Shown here one piece after another: positions 47,043 to 53,938 of a stretch of 64,000 bases of DNA (within the stretch, counting starts at the first letter, position 1; each line of letters starts with the position of its first letter). The notes beneath the pieces were generated by a model. It was not told the origin of the DNA and searched no databases. It saw nothing but the letters and a program-made list of their open reading frames with translations. Origin of the DNA: Paramicrobacterium humi (GTDB taxonomy: Bacteria > Actinomycetota > Actinomycetes > Actinomycetales > Microbacteriaceae); the NCBI RefSeq assembly GCF_900105715.1, contig NZ_FNRY01000001.1, positions 806,001 through 870,000 on the forward strand, in the 5' to 3' direction. A program made the position numbers and the translations under genes.

Positions 47043-47375
47043 ATGGGGTACAGCACACTGATCATCGACCTCGAAGAGCTCAAGGACATCGAGTCCGGGC
47101 TCAAGTTCGTGCACGAGGAAATGTCGAACATCAAAAAGATCACCGGATACATCAACACGTTGATCGGCGATCCGGAGCCAGACCTCAAAGGCGCAGTCCA
47201 CCATTTCGAGAGTTCGTGGGACGACAACCGCAAAGGCATCGTCGAGGCCGCTGAGAAGATGCGGAAGGCCGTCGAGAAGGTCATCAACGATTGGACCGAG
47301 TGGGACACGAAGACGGCAGAAGAGCTCAGCCCTGAGAACCAGCCGGGGCCCGAGAACCCGAACGGAGCACACTGA
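47043..47375 (+). CDS. WXG100-like small helical protein
   Basis: This 110-residue protein is predicted as two helices around residues 10-45 and 55-90 (DLEELKDIESGLKFVHEEMS and FESSWDDNRKGIVEAAEKMR), the size and helical-hairpin shape of WXG100 secretion substrates or partners. It has a tryptophan but not the exact WxG turn. AAGAGG precedes the ATG. It overlaps the next gene by one base, so it is probably the dedicated partner or chaperone of the 470-residue candidate effector. Confidence 0.65.
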   Translation: MGYSTLIIDLEELKDIESGLKFVHEEMSNIKKITGYINTLIGDPEPDLKGAVHHFESSWDDNRKGIVEAAEKMRKAVEKVINDWTEWDTKTAEELSPENQPGPENPNGAH

Positions 47376-48787
47376 TGGCTGACCTTCGCACGCCGAACGG
47401 CCATCACATGGCCTACCTCACGGGCAACCCGACCGAACTCGGCAACGAGGTCAGTCGGATGAAGAACGTCGCCTCGACGATCGACAAACTCACCGAGATG
47501 CTCGGCAACATTCACTCGAGCAGCTCCTCGCAGAGTCAGAAGATCGACGAGCTGCGTGACGCCGCCGGTGAAGCGCGTGACGCCCTCGCCAAGGCCCGCA
47601 AGCTGTACAACAACACCGGCTGGGCGCTCGGCGAGTACCAGCAGCAGCTGCAGACGAGCCAGACGGATGCCAAGGCGGCGACGGACGGCGCCACAGCGAT
47701 CGTCGGTTCGGTCACGACGGCCGAGAACAACGCCGCCTCCGCGAAGAATGCGCAGACGCAAGCGGTGGACGCGCCACTCCCGACGGATGACGGGCAGAGG
47801 GAAGCCCACATGCGCGACATCGAGCGCAAGTCCAATGCGGTCACCTCAGCGAACTCCACCCGGGACCGCCTGCAGGGCGAGCTTCACGATTACAAGGTGA
47901 AGTGGGACAAGGCCAAGGGCGACCTCGACACGGCAGCGGAGACGGCGCGCGGCCGCATTCAGGGCGTCGCGGACAACAACCCGGCGAAAGACAGCTGGTG
48001 GGACAACTTCGCCGGCTTCCTTGAAGGGCTGCAGAACATCCTCGGTTGGATTGCGCTGGCGATCACGATCGTTGCCCTGTTCGCCACGGGCCCCCTCGCC
48101 CTCGTGCTGTTCGCCGTCGCGACGGCGATCACGGCGGTGACGCTGATCATCAATGCGACGCTCGCCGTCACGGGCAAGAAGGGCTGGGGCGACGCAATAC
48201 TCAGCGCCGTCAGCCTGATCCCGTTCGGGAAGTTCTTTGGAAAGGGCCTGACCCTGGTCACGCGGTTCAAGAACGTCGGCGCCGGCTTCGTCAAGAACAT
48301 CCGCTTCGTCTCCAAGGTGACGAACGCGCTCAAGGCACGCAAGCTGTACACCGAGACGCTGAAGAAGGTCACGCTGAGCAACAGCGGAAAGATCCGGCCG
48401 CACCACGTCAACGTACTCAACTCGACGATCGAACGGGGCACGAACGCCTCGCGCGCTCGCGACGTGTGGAACACGATGAAGCACGGCGGCTGGCTGTTCG
48501 AGACGCGACAGGCAGCGATCGTTCAGGAGCTGAGCCCGCACATCCGCGCCCACGCCGCTCCCATCAACGCGGCGCAGCAGGTGATCAAGTCGGAAGGCTC
48601 CGTCGCCACCGGGGTCGAGTACGCGGTCAAGAGGGCGAACACGATCGAAGGCAAGATCGAGCAGGTGCATGGCTGGATGACAAGCGATCCAGCGCCCACG
48701 AACACGGATCTCAAGGAACGTCTCGTGGATCCCGGCTACAAGGTGGACGCCGTCGCAACTGACAACCCCTACGCGTCGACACGATGA
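47375..48787 (+). CDS. Candidate T7SS-secreted protein with coiled-coil N-terminus and hydrophobic middle
   Basis: In this 470-residue protein, residues about 15-190 are helical and polar, starting with YLTGNPTELGNEVSRMKNV, similar to the signal region of putative T7SS-secreted proteins. Then come WWDNFAGFLEGLQNILGWIA and two long hydrophobic stretches (about 220-275), followed by a basic, helical C-terminal region (about 300-470) with no recognised catalytic motif. It shares boundaries with its neighbours (1-base and 4-base overlaps), so the four genes 47043-49963 form one operon. An antibacterial effector or an extracellular structural protein is possible; toxin activity is not shown. Confidence 0.6.
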   Translation: MADLRTPNGHHMAYLTGNPTELGNEVSRMKNVASTIDKLTEMLGNIHSSSSSQSQKIDELRDAAGEARDALAKARKLYNNTGWALGEYQQQLQTSQTDAKAATDGATAIVGSVTTAENNAASAKNAQTQAVDAPLPTDDGQREAHMRDIERKSNAVTSANSTRDRLQGELHDYKVKWDKAKGDLDTAAETARGRIQGVADNNPAKDSWWDNFAGFLEGLQNILGWIALAITIVALFATGPLALVLFAVATAITAVTLIINATLAVTGKKGWGDAILSAVSLIPFGKFFGKGLTLVTRFKNVGAGFVKNIRFVSKVTNALKARKLYTETLKKVTLSNSGKIRPHHVNVLNSTIERGTNASRARDVWNTMKHGGWLFETRQAAIVQELSPHIRAHAAPINAAQQVIKSEGSVATGVEYAVKRANTIEGKIEQVHGWMTSDPAPTNTDLKERLVDPGYKVDAVATDNPYASTR

Positions 48788-49395
48788 CGTCGCGTGAGGC
48801 GGCTGTGGGCGAACGGCGGGAGATCACCGCGTACGAGATCGTGCTTCCGCCCGGATGGCAGCAGTTTCCCGTCGGGCGTGGAACGGCGGAACGCCTGCTC
48901 GCGCACATCTCTCGCGTGCTCGAGCAGTCAGGGAACAGCGAGCTCCTCGCGCAAGTTCGCGCAAGCACGTACCGAGCGGTGAAGTCACTTCGCGATTCCG
49001 GCGGCATCGATATCTTCATCCCGCAGGGCAACGATCGAGACGCTCCCATCCCCGCGTCGCTGACGTCGATGCGAGTCGCGCTCGGACCCGCTGGCGTGGA
49101 CGGCGCACTCGCGCACTTGACACACGGCCGGGAGGTCGAGTCCGTCGACGTTCCCGTCGGCACCGCCTACCGCTGGTCGGCTCCGAGCCACGGCAAGGAT
49201 GAGCTGTCCGGCCTGGACGCCGAGAATGTCTTCTACCTGTTCCCGATGCCCGAGCCGCAGCAGGGATCCGGCATCCTTTTCACGTACAACGTGCTGCAGC
49301 ACGAGGGGATCGCTGACGAGTACCGAGAGATACTCGTGCTCATCTTCGACGCGATGATGCAGTCACTGATCTGGGTTCATGATGATAACGCTTGA
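48784..49395 (+). CDS. Hypothetical protein of the T7SS operon (first companion)
   Basis: This 203-residue soluble protein has no signal peptide and no recognised domain. It has the patch LPPGWQQFPVGRGTAERLLA and ends with a helix EYREILVLIFDAMMQSLIWV. ATG 48784 overlaps the stop of the candidate secreted protein, which suggests stoichiometric production, as with immunity proteins or chaperones. The next gene begins 17 bases before its end. The two companions share a P-x-x-FP-start and an acidic C-terminal helix, so they could be distant paralogues (low certainty). Confidence 0.55.
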   Translation: MTSREAAVGERREITAYEIVLPPGWQQFPVGRGTAERLLAHISRVLEQSGNSELLAQVRASTYRAVKSLRDSGGIDIFIPQGNDRDAPIPASLTSMRVALGPAGVDGALAHLTHGREVESVDVPVGTAYRWSAPSHGKDELSGLDAENVFYLFPMPEPQQGSGILFTYNVLQHEGIADEYREILVLIFDAMMQSLIWVHDDNA

Positions 49396-49963
49396 CGTCA
49401 ACCACGACGCGATGCTGTGGACGCCTGTTCCTCTGGAGTATCCGTTCGGGCCGTACGCGAACAAGGACGACTGGGCGGATGCCGTCGCCGACGCCTACTC
49501 GGTCGGCACAACGGACCCGGCGGCGATCCGCGACTCGCTCGTCGCCTACGCCCGCAGCATCCCCGCCGAGCCCTGGGAAGGGCTATACGACATGTTCTGG
49601 TACATGAGCGATCCCTTCAAGATGCCGCTCATTGCCAAGGTCTATCTCGGTCCCGGCGTGCTGCTTGAACAGCAGAGTCTCTCCGAGCTGGGAGGCGCTT
49701 ACGACGCCGACGCCGTACGGCCGCCCATCGTCGACGAACTCGGCTCCGAGGCGTTCGGCCAGGTCACCCGAGTCGTTCGTTATACGAAGGACGAGAGCTC
49801 CGGTCGGCTCATCATGCACGTCAGCTTCATCGGGCAGAAGGCCGGTTTCGTTGTGATGATCGACGCCGCCACTCCCGACCTCGACTACGGCACGCTCGCC
49901 ATCGACGACCTCGCGGCTCTCATGGAGAGCTGCGTCTTTGGCGACGACGGCACTGGGGACTAG
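49379..49963 (+). CDS. Hypothetical protein of the T7SS operon (second companion)
   Basis: This 194-residue soluble protein without a recognised domain starts MMITLDVNHDAMLWTPVPLE and carries YPFGPYANKDDWADAVADAY near the N-terminus, then a beta-rich middle (RVVRYTKDESSGRLIMHVSF). It overlaps its upstream neighbour by 17 bases. Its TAG stop lies inside palindrome copy 3. Together with 48784-49395 it may protect against or assist the candidate secreted protein, but this is only inferred from position. Confidence 0.55.
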   Translation: MMITLDVNHDAMLWTPVPLEYPFGPYANKDDWADAVADAYSVGTTDPAAIRDSLVAYARSIPAEPWEGLYDMFWYMSDPFKMPLIAKVYLGPGVLLEQQSLSELGGAYDADAVRPPIVDELGSEAFGQVTRVVRYTKDESSGRLIMHVSFIGQKAGFVVMIDAATPDLDYGTLAIDDLAALMESCVFGDDGTGD

Positions 49964-49998
49964 TCCCCATCGACCTCAAATCGGCCCGTCGATAGCCT
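49954..49998 (+). promoter_or_regulatory. T7SS palindrome copy 3 and candidate -10 upstream of the WXG100 gene
   Basis: TGGGGACTAGTCCCCA (49954-49969) is a perfect 16-base palindrome with the GGGGA-N4-TCCCC core at 49955-49968. TAGCCT (49993-49998) lies 24 bases after the core. The palindrome overlaps the stop codon of the preceding gene; AT follows, as in copies 1 and 2. Confidence 0.55.
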
Positions 49999-50064
49999 GA
50001 ATACCGTACGGCAGGGGAGCCGCTAGCGCGGGTCCGCACAACAACAGAGAAAGGTCGTCTGACA

Positions 50065-50349
50065 ATGAACGACATCAGCCTCACTCCGGAGTCCATGCGG
50101 TCGACCGCCACCAAGCTTGATGGCGGCCAGGGCGAGATCAAGGGTCTGCTCACGAAGCTGCAGAGCGAGGTCAACTCGCTCCTCGGCAGCAACTTCGTCA
50201 CCCAGAAGGCATCCCCCGCCTTTGGCGAGGGCTACAACAAGCTCAACTCGAGCATGAACCAGGCCGTGGACGGCATCACGCAGATGACCGGCGCGCTGCG
50301 CAACATGGCCCAGTCCGCTGAAGAGTGGGACGCGTCGAACGCCCGCTGA
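50065..50349 (+). CDS. WXG100-family secretion substrate
   Basis: This 94-residue protein is a helical hairpin typical of ESAT-6-like substrates: LTPESMRSTATKLDGGQGEI, a turn with SNFVTQKASPAFGEGYNKL, and a second helix NQAVDGITQMTGALRNMAQ. The turn has FVTQKASPAF instead of WxG, a variant seen in actinobacterial members. It should form a dimer exported by the EssC ATPase encoded upstream. It has its own promoter region with palindrome copy 3 and a terminator 18 bases after its end. Confidence 0.82.
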   Translation: MNDISLTPESMRSTATKLDGGQGEIKGLLTKLQSEVNSLLGSNFVTQKASPAFGEGYNKLNSSMNQAVDGITQMTGALRNMAQSAEEWDASNAR

Positions 50350-50367
50350 TCGGCACAGCAGACTTCG

Positions 50368-50404
50368 GAGGGTGTGCGGCGAGCGAGGCTTGCCGCACAC
50401 CCTC
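50368..50404 (+). terminator. Strong hairpin after the WXG100 gene
   Basis: GAGGGTGTGCGGC (50368-50380) pairs perfectly with GCCGCACACCCTC (50392-50404) around an 11-base loop. The 13-base-pair GC-rich stem lies 18 bases after the WXG100 stop codon and isolates it from the next gene, with only a short T-rich tail (TTC). An intrinsic-type terminator is the best explanation. Confidence 0.7.
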
Positions 50405-50432
50405 TTCGCATGCCCCGTATCGTGGAAGCAGA

Positions 50433-51257
50433 ATGACTAAGAAGACGTCACAGCCCAAGCGCCCCGCGAGCGCGTCCGACAAGGTGCGCGCCGCTGTCGG
50501 ACGGCTCGGCATGCTCGAGATCTCAGTGTTCGCGCTCAGCTGCGTGCTCGGCATCTGGAGCTGGCTCGCCTTCGTCGTCTCCACACCGCAGGATTATGCG
50601 GCGTTCACCCTCATCTACTGGATCGGACTTATCATCGCCTCGACCGTCCAGATGGTCGCGATGCTCATCGTCCGCAACCGGGGCGCACGAGATCTCGGCG
50701 ACGCCCTGACCTCGACGCCGCCCTCCCTGCCCTACCTTCTCCTCGGTCCCATCGTCGTGGTCGCGGTCGCCATGCTCATCGTGACCCCGCCCGGCACTCC
50801 CACTGCAGGCTTCGACGACGACTTCTCCTCGATCTACCAGATCATCGGGCTGTTCGTGCTGCTCGCCCTGATCGCCGTGGCGCTCGGGGCCGGCGTCGTC
50901 TTCCTCATCATCGTGCTGCCGGTTCTCGCGGTCGCCGTCTCGATGCGCAAGGGCTCCGCAGCCTCCATCGAACGCTTCTCGGGCGGCCTCGCCTCCCGCG
51001 GAGAGCTCGTGTGCGGTGCTCTGATCCTTCCCGCTGCGCTCGGATTCGGTGTGGGAATGTACTTCGTCGCCCCCGACGCCGGCAGCGGCCTCACAGCGAA
51101 CCGCATGCTCGTCCAGTTCCTCATGTGGGTGAGCTTCCAGGGCGAACTGCTGCCGAGCGTCGTGGCCTGGCTCTGCCTCGCCCTCATGATCGGCCTCGTC
51201 ACCGCCTACAATGTGCAGTACGGCCGTCGCATGCGCCGCGAGGTCACCGGCGGCTGA
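50433..51257 (+). CDS. Polytopic membrane protein next to the T7SS-like locus
   Basis: This 274-residue protein has a basic N-terminus (KKTSQPKRPASASDKVRAAV) and about six to seven hydrophobic helices. No known domain is recognised. Start ATG 50433 has a GGAAG-type site. It is placed after the WXG100 gene, so it could be a membrane component of the secretion machinery, or simply a neighbour; a terminator separates them. EccD-, EccB- or EsaA-like features are not evident. Confidence 0.6.
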   Translation: MTKKTSQPKRPASASDKVRAAVGRLGMLEISVFALSCVLGIWSWLAFVVSTPQDYAAFTLIYWIGLIIASTVQMVAMLIVRNRGARDLGDALTSTPPSLPYLLLGPIVVVAVAMLIVTPPGTPTAGFDDDFSSIYQIIGLFVLLALIAVALGAGVVFLIIVLPVLAVAVSMRKGSAASIERFSGGLASRGELVCGALILPAALGFGVGMYFVAPDAGSGLTANRMLVQFLMWVSFQGELLPSVVAWLCLALMIGLVTAYNVQYGRRMRREVTGG

Positions 51258-51291
51258 GCCTGCTCGCAGTCCCGGGTGGTAGTCTGCCGCC

Positions 51292-51588
51292 GTGCTGCAG
51301 TACCTCGAGATTCTCACGCGGTTCCTCACCGCGGCGTTCGAGCTGTCCGCAAGCCAGCACACGCTCTGGCAGTTCGCGCTCCTCGCCGCGATCGGCCTCG
51401 CCGGCGGCGCCGTTCTCGTCTACGCGCGCACGAGCCTCGTTCTCGCGGCCCTCGTCTTCGGCGCACGCCCGCCCGAGCGCATCGTCCCCCCGCGCGACAT
51501 CGCCCGACTTCTTTCGCAGAGCGCTCCGGATGCCGCGGGCAAGCCGCAGCCGCGAGCACCGGGTGCCGGCGTCCCGGCCGTCGCCTGA
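51292..51588 (+). CDS. Small membrane protein, DUF6412-like
   Basis: This 98-residue protein has one or two hydrophobic helices (WQFALLAAIGLAGGAVLVYA and SLVLAALVFGA) and a proline/alanine-rich tail. Start GTG 51292. Proteins of this size and pattern are found directly before a second YidC gene in actinobacteria, as here (83 bases apart), so they may form a small unit. The name DUF6412 is from memory of that arrangement; it is not proven by motif. Confidence 0.55.
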   Translation: MLQYLEILTRFLTAAFELSASQHTLWQFALLAAIGLAGGAVLVYARTSLVLAALVFGARPPERIVPPRDIARLLSQSAPDAAGKPQPRAPGAGVPAVA

Positions 51589-51671
51589 CGCTGCGCTCGC
51601 TCTGAAGCACGCTGCCCGGCAGCATCCGTCGACGGTCACACGACACCCGCACGCCCTGTCGAAAGTGACCC

Positions 51672-52490
51672 ATGAACCTCTACGAATTCGCGCCCATCGC
51701 GGCGCTCATCAACATCGCCCATACCGTCCTCACGTTCCTGAGCGACCTGCTCACCCCGCTCGCCGGTGGCGCGAGCGCCGCCCTCGCCGTCGTGCTGCTC
51801 ACCGTCATCGTGCGCACGCTGCTCATTCCCGTCGGTCGCTCCCAGGTGAAGGCGCAGATCGACAGGCAGCGGCTTGCCCCGCAGCTCGCCGAACTGCAGA
51901 AGAAGTACAAGAGGAAGCCCGAGCTGCTGCAGCGCAAGACCATGGAGCTGTATCAGAAGGAGAAGGTCTCTCCCCTGGCCGGCTGCCTGCCGATGCTCGC
52001 GCAGACCCCCGTGCTCATGGCCGTATACGGACTGTTCATCCTGCACACCATCGGCGGCAAGGCCAACGACCTGCTCACACACACGGTGTTCGGCGTGCAG
52101 CTCGGCGACAGCCTCGTCCATCAGATCTCGACCGGCACCGTCGCCCTCGCCTCTGCTCTCCTCTACGCGGCGATCGTGCTGATCATCGCCGTCGTCGCCC
52201 AGGCATCGCGCTCGCTGCTCATGCCAGCGACGCCGCCCGCCGCTGCCCGTCCCGAGCCGGCGCCCGGCATGCCGCAGCTGCCCGACATGACCAAGATCAC
52301 GAAGGTGCTGAGCTTCATGCCGTTCATGACCGCGATCGTGGCGACCTTCGTGCCTCTCGCGGCCGCGATCTACCTGCTCGTGACGGTCTCGTGGACGCTC
52401 GGCGAGCGCATCATCCTGCGCAAAGTTCTCGGCGCCGACAAGCCGGCAGAGGGAACGGATGCCGCCGGCGCGGCGCCGCAGCCGGCATAG
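51672..52490 (+). CDS. YidC/Oxa1-family membrane protein insertase (second copy type)
   Basis: This 272-residue insertase begins NLYEFAPIAALINIAHTVLT; the Oxa1 core contains LTVIVRTLLIPVGRSQVKAQ with the conserved arginine in the membrane groove, the coiled hairpin KYKRKPELLQRKTMELYQKE and VSPLAGCLPMLAQTPVLMAVY. It is shorter than the main actinobacterial YidC and not next to rnpA/rpmH, so it is probably an accessory copy. It inserts membrane proteins alone or with Sec. The C-terminus is low-complexity alanine/proline. Confidence 0.88.
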   Translation: MNLYEFAPIAALINIAHTVLTFLSDLLTPLAGGASAALAVVLLTVIVRTLLIPVGRSQVKAQIDRQRLAPQLAELQKKYKRKPELLQRKTMELYQKEKVSPLAGCLPMLAQTPVLMAVYGLFILHTIGGKANDLLTHTVFGVQLGDSLVHQISTGTVALASALLYAAIVLIIAVVAQASRSLLMPATPPAAARPEPAPGMPQLPDMTKITKVLSFMPFMTAIVATFVPLAAAIYLLVTVSWTLGERIILRKVLGADKPAEGTDAAGAAPQPA

Positions 52491-52528
52491 GCTCGCGCGG
52501 CCCACTCGCCTCGAGCAGAGCTTCGTTG

Positions 52529-52573
52529 GTGGCAAACTGCTCAACGCAGGGAAGCGTCTGCGCACTTTGCCAC
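52529..52573. repeat. Inverted repeat between convergent genes
   Basis: GTGGCAAA (52529-52536) and TTTGCCAC (52566-52573) are exact complements separated by 29 bases that contain a smaller hairpin CTGC-TCAAC-GCAG (52537-52549). It lies in the 102-base gap between yidC2 and the converging hypothetical gene. It may act as a bidirectional terminator, though there is no T-tract on either side. Confidence 0.4.
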
Positions 52574-52592
52574 AAATGAGGCGCCGGGCGGC

Positions 52593-53066
52593 CTACGCCG
52601 GGCGGTTGACCTCGGCGCCGTCCCACGACAGGTCCGCGTCGGGGCGCAGGGGCAGCGCCTCGATGCCCGGCGTCTGCACGAGCTCCCGAATCAGCGCGGT
52701 GCTGCCGCCGACAAGGGTGGAGTCGAAGTCGATCTCGGTCGCGAGCAGCCACGCGTGGTCGTCGGGCCACAGGAGGCTCGGCGACTGCGGCCAGCGCGGC
52801 GAGCCGTTCCACGGCGCCTCGCTCACCCACTTCGGGTCGGCGAAGTCGTTCGCGGCCGCCTCGAAGAGGATGTACGGCCGGCCCGTGCCCTCGTCGAGTT
52901 CCAGTCGCGCGCCGACGGCCACCTCGCGCGGCAGAAGGCCGCCGCCGACCTGCGGCTCCGTGCCGAACGAGGCTCGTGCGGTTGCCGCTTGTCCACGCAC
53001 CCACTGCGCACCGTTCCAGCCGAGCGACGCGAGCCGTGATCCGGGATGCGCATCCTCTTCCGCCAC
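52593..53066 (-). CDS. Hypothetical protein
   Basis: This 157-residue soluble protein, start GTG 53066, has tryptophan-rich motifs (LASLGWNGAQWVRGQ, PRWPQSPSLLWPDDHAWLL) and TEIDFDSTLVGGSTALIREL. It is not assigned to a family with certainty. The N-terminus could extend upstream in the same frame, but no better start is visible. It lies 45 bases after the PEBP-like gene and could be in one operon with it. Confidence 0.6.
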   Translation of the reverse strand: MAEEDAHPGSRLASLGWNGAQWVRGQAATARASFGTEPQVGGGLLPREVAVGARLELDEGTGRPYILFEAAANDFADPKWVSEAPWNGSPRWPQSPSLLWPDDHAWLLATEIDFDSTLVGGSTALIRELVQTPGIEALPLRPDADLSWDGAEVNRPA

Positions 53067-53111
53067 GAGGCCGTATGTGACTGCAGATCGCCATTTGAGG
53101 CAAGCGACCCG

Positions 53112-53648
53112 TCACGCAGCGCCGCCGAACTCGCCGATGCCCTTGAGGATGCCGCGCGCGAGCGTGTGGAAGTGCAGGTTGAAGCCGAGCACCGCGGGCG
53201 TGGACTGCGCGTCGATGTCGAGCGAGGGCACGTCGACCGCGTGCACGACGAAGAAGTAACGGTGCACGCCTGTCCCCTCGGGAGGCGCGGCTCCCGTGAA
53301 CGCGGGCTCGCGCAGTTCGTTGGGAAGCGTGATCGCTCCCTCCGGCAGGAGACCCGAGTCGGCAGCGCCGGCACCCGAGGGCAGCGACGTCACCTCGGCG
53401 GGAATGTTGAACACGGCCCAGTGCCAGAATCCGGAGCCGGTGGGAGCGTCGGGATCGTATGCGGTGACCGCGAAGCTCTTCGTCTCGGGCGGGAATCCCG
53501 ACCACGACAGCTGCGGCGACGTGTCTGAACCGCCGGCTGAGGCCGAATACTGCGGCGCCTTGAGCGGAAGGTCCGGGTCGAGGTCATCGCTCTCGACGGC
53601 GAACGCGGGCACCGCGTCGAGCTGGGCGTACGGGTCGTAATCGAACAT
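53112..53648 (-). CDS. YbhB/YbcL-family PEBP-like protein
   Basis: This 178-residue protein of the phosphatidylethanolamine-binding fold carries YDPDAPTGSGFWHWAVFNIP (the DPDxP and GxxxHW anion-site motifs) and HRYFFVVHAVDVPSLDI. Family members bind small anionic or lipid ligands; no catalytic function is established. ATG 53648 begins MFDYDPYAQL and follows GGAGCT. It is cytoplasmic, without a signal peptide. Confidence 0.88.
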   Translation of the reverse strand: MFDYDPYAQLDAVPAFAVESDDLDPDLPLKAPQYSASAGGSDTSPQLSWSGFPPETKSFAVTAYDPDAPTGSGFWHWAVFNIPAEVTSLPSGAGAADSGLLPEGAITLPNELREPAFTGAAPPEGTGVHRYFFVVHAVDVPSLDIDAQSTPAVLGFNLHFHTLARGILKGIGEFGGAA

Positions 53649-53799
53649 GAACAGCTCCGTTCTGTCGGGTTCTCTCCACCCTATCGACGGGACGGCGGCA
53701 GGGAAACGGATGCCGCCACGGCCGTTCTCATACCGGGGGCGTAGTGGAACCATCCCTTCGGGTGACGCGGCGGCCGGCGGCATCCGATGAACTTGGATC

Positions 53800-53913
53800 G
53801 TGCGTGAAATCACGAAGACCTCGAAGTCCCTGCTCGTCATCGCAACCCTTGTCGGTGTGGTCGCGTTGACGTGCGCGTTCTCCGCCGTGTGGCTCCTCAC
53901 GAAGGGCGTGTGA
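53800..53913 (+). CDS. Possible small single-pass membrane protein
   Basis: This is a 37-residue reading frame from GTG 53800 to TGA 53911-53913. It has a short charged start (REITKTSKS), one hydrophobic helix (LLVIATLVGVVALTCAFSAV) and a KGV end. It sits in a 290-base gap 25 bases before the GH114 lipoprotein gene. The helix, with charged ends, supports coding; no strong ribosome binding site is seen. Nothing else was noted in the gap. Confidence 0.4.
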   Translation: MREITKTSKSLLVIATLVGVVALTCAFSAVWLLTKGV

Positions 53914-53938
53914 CGCGGCGACACCCTACACTCGGAGC

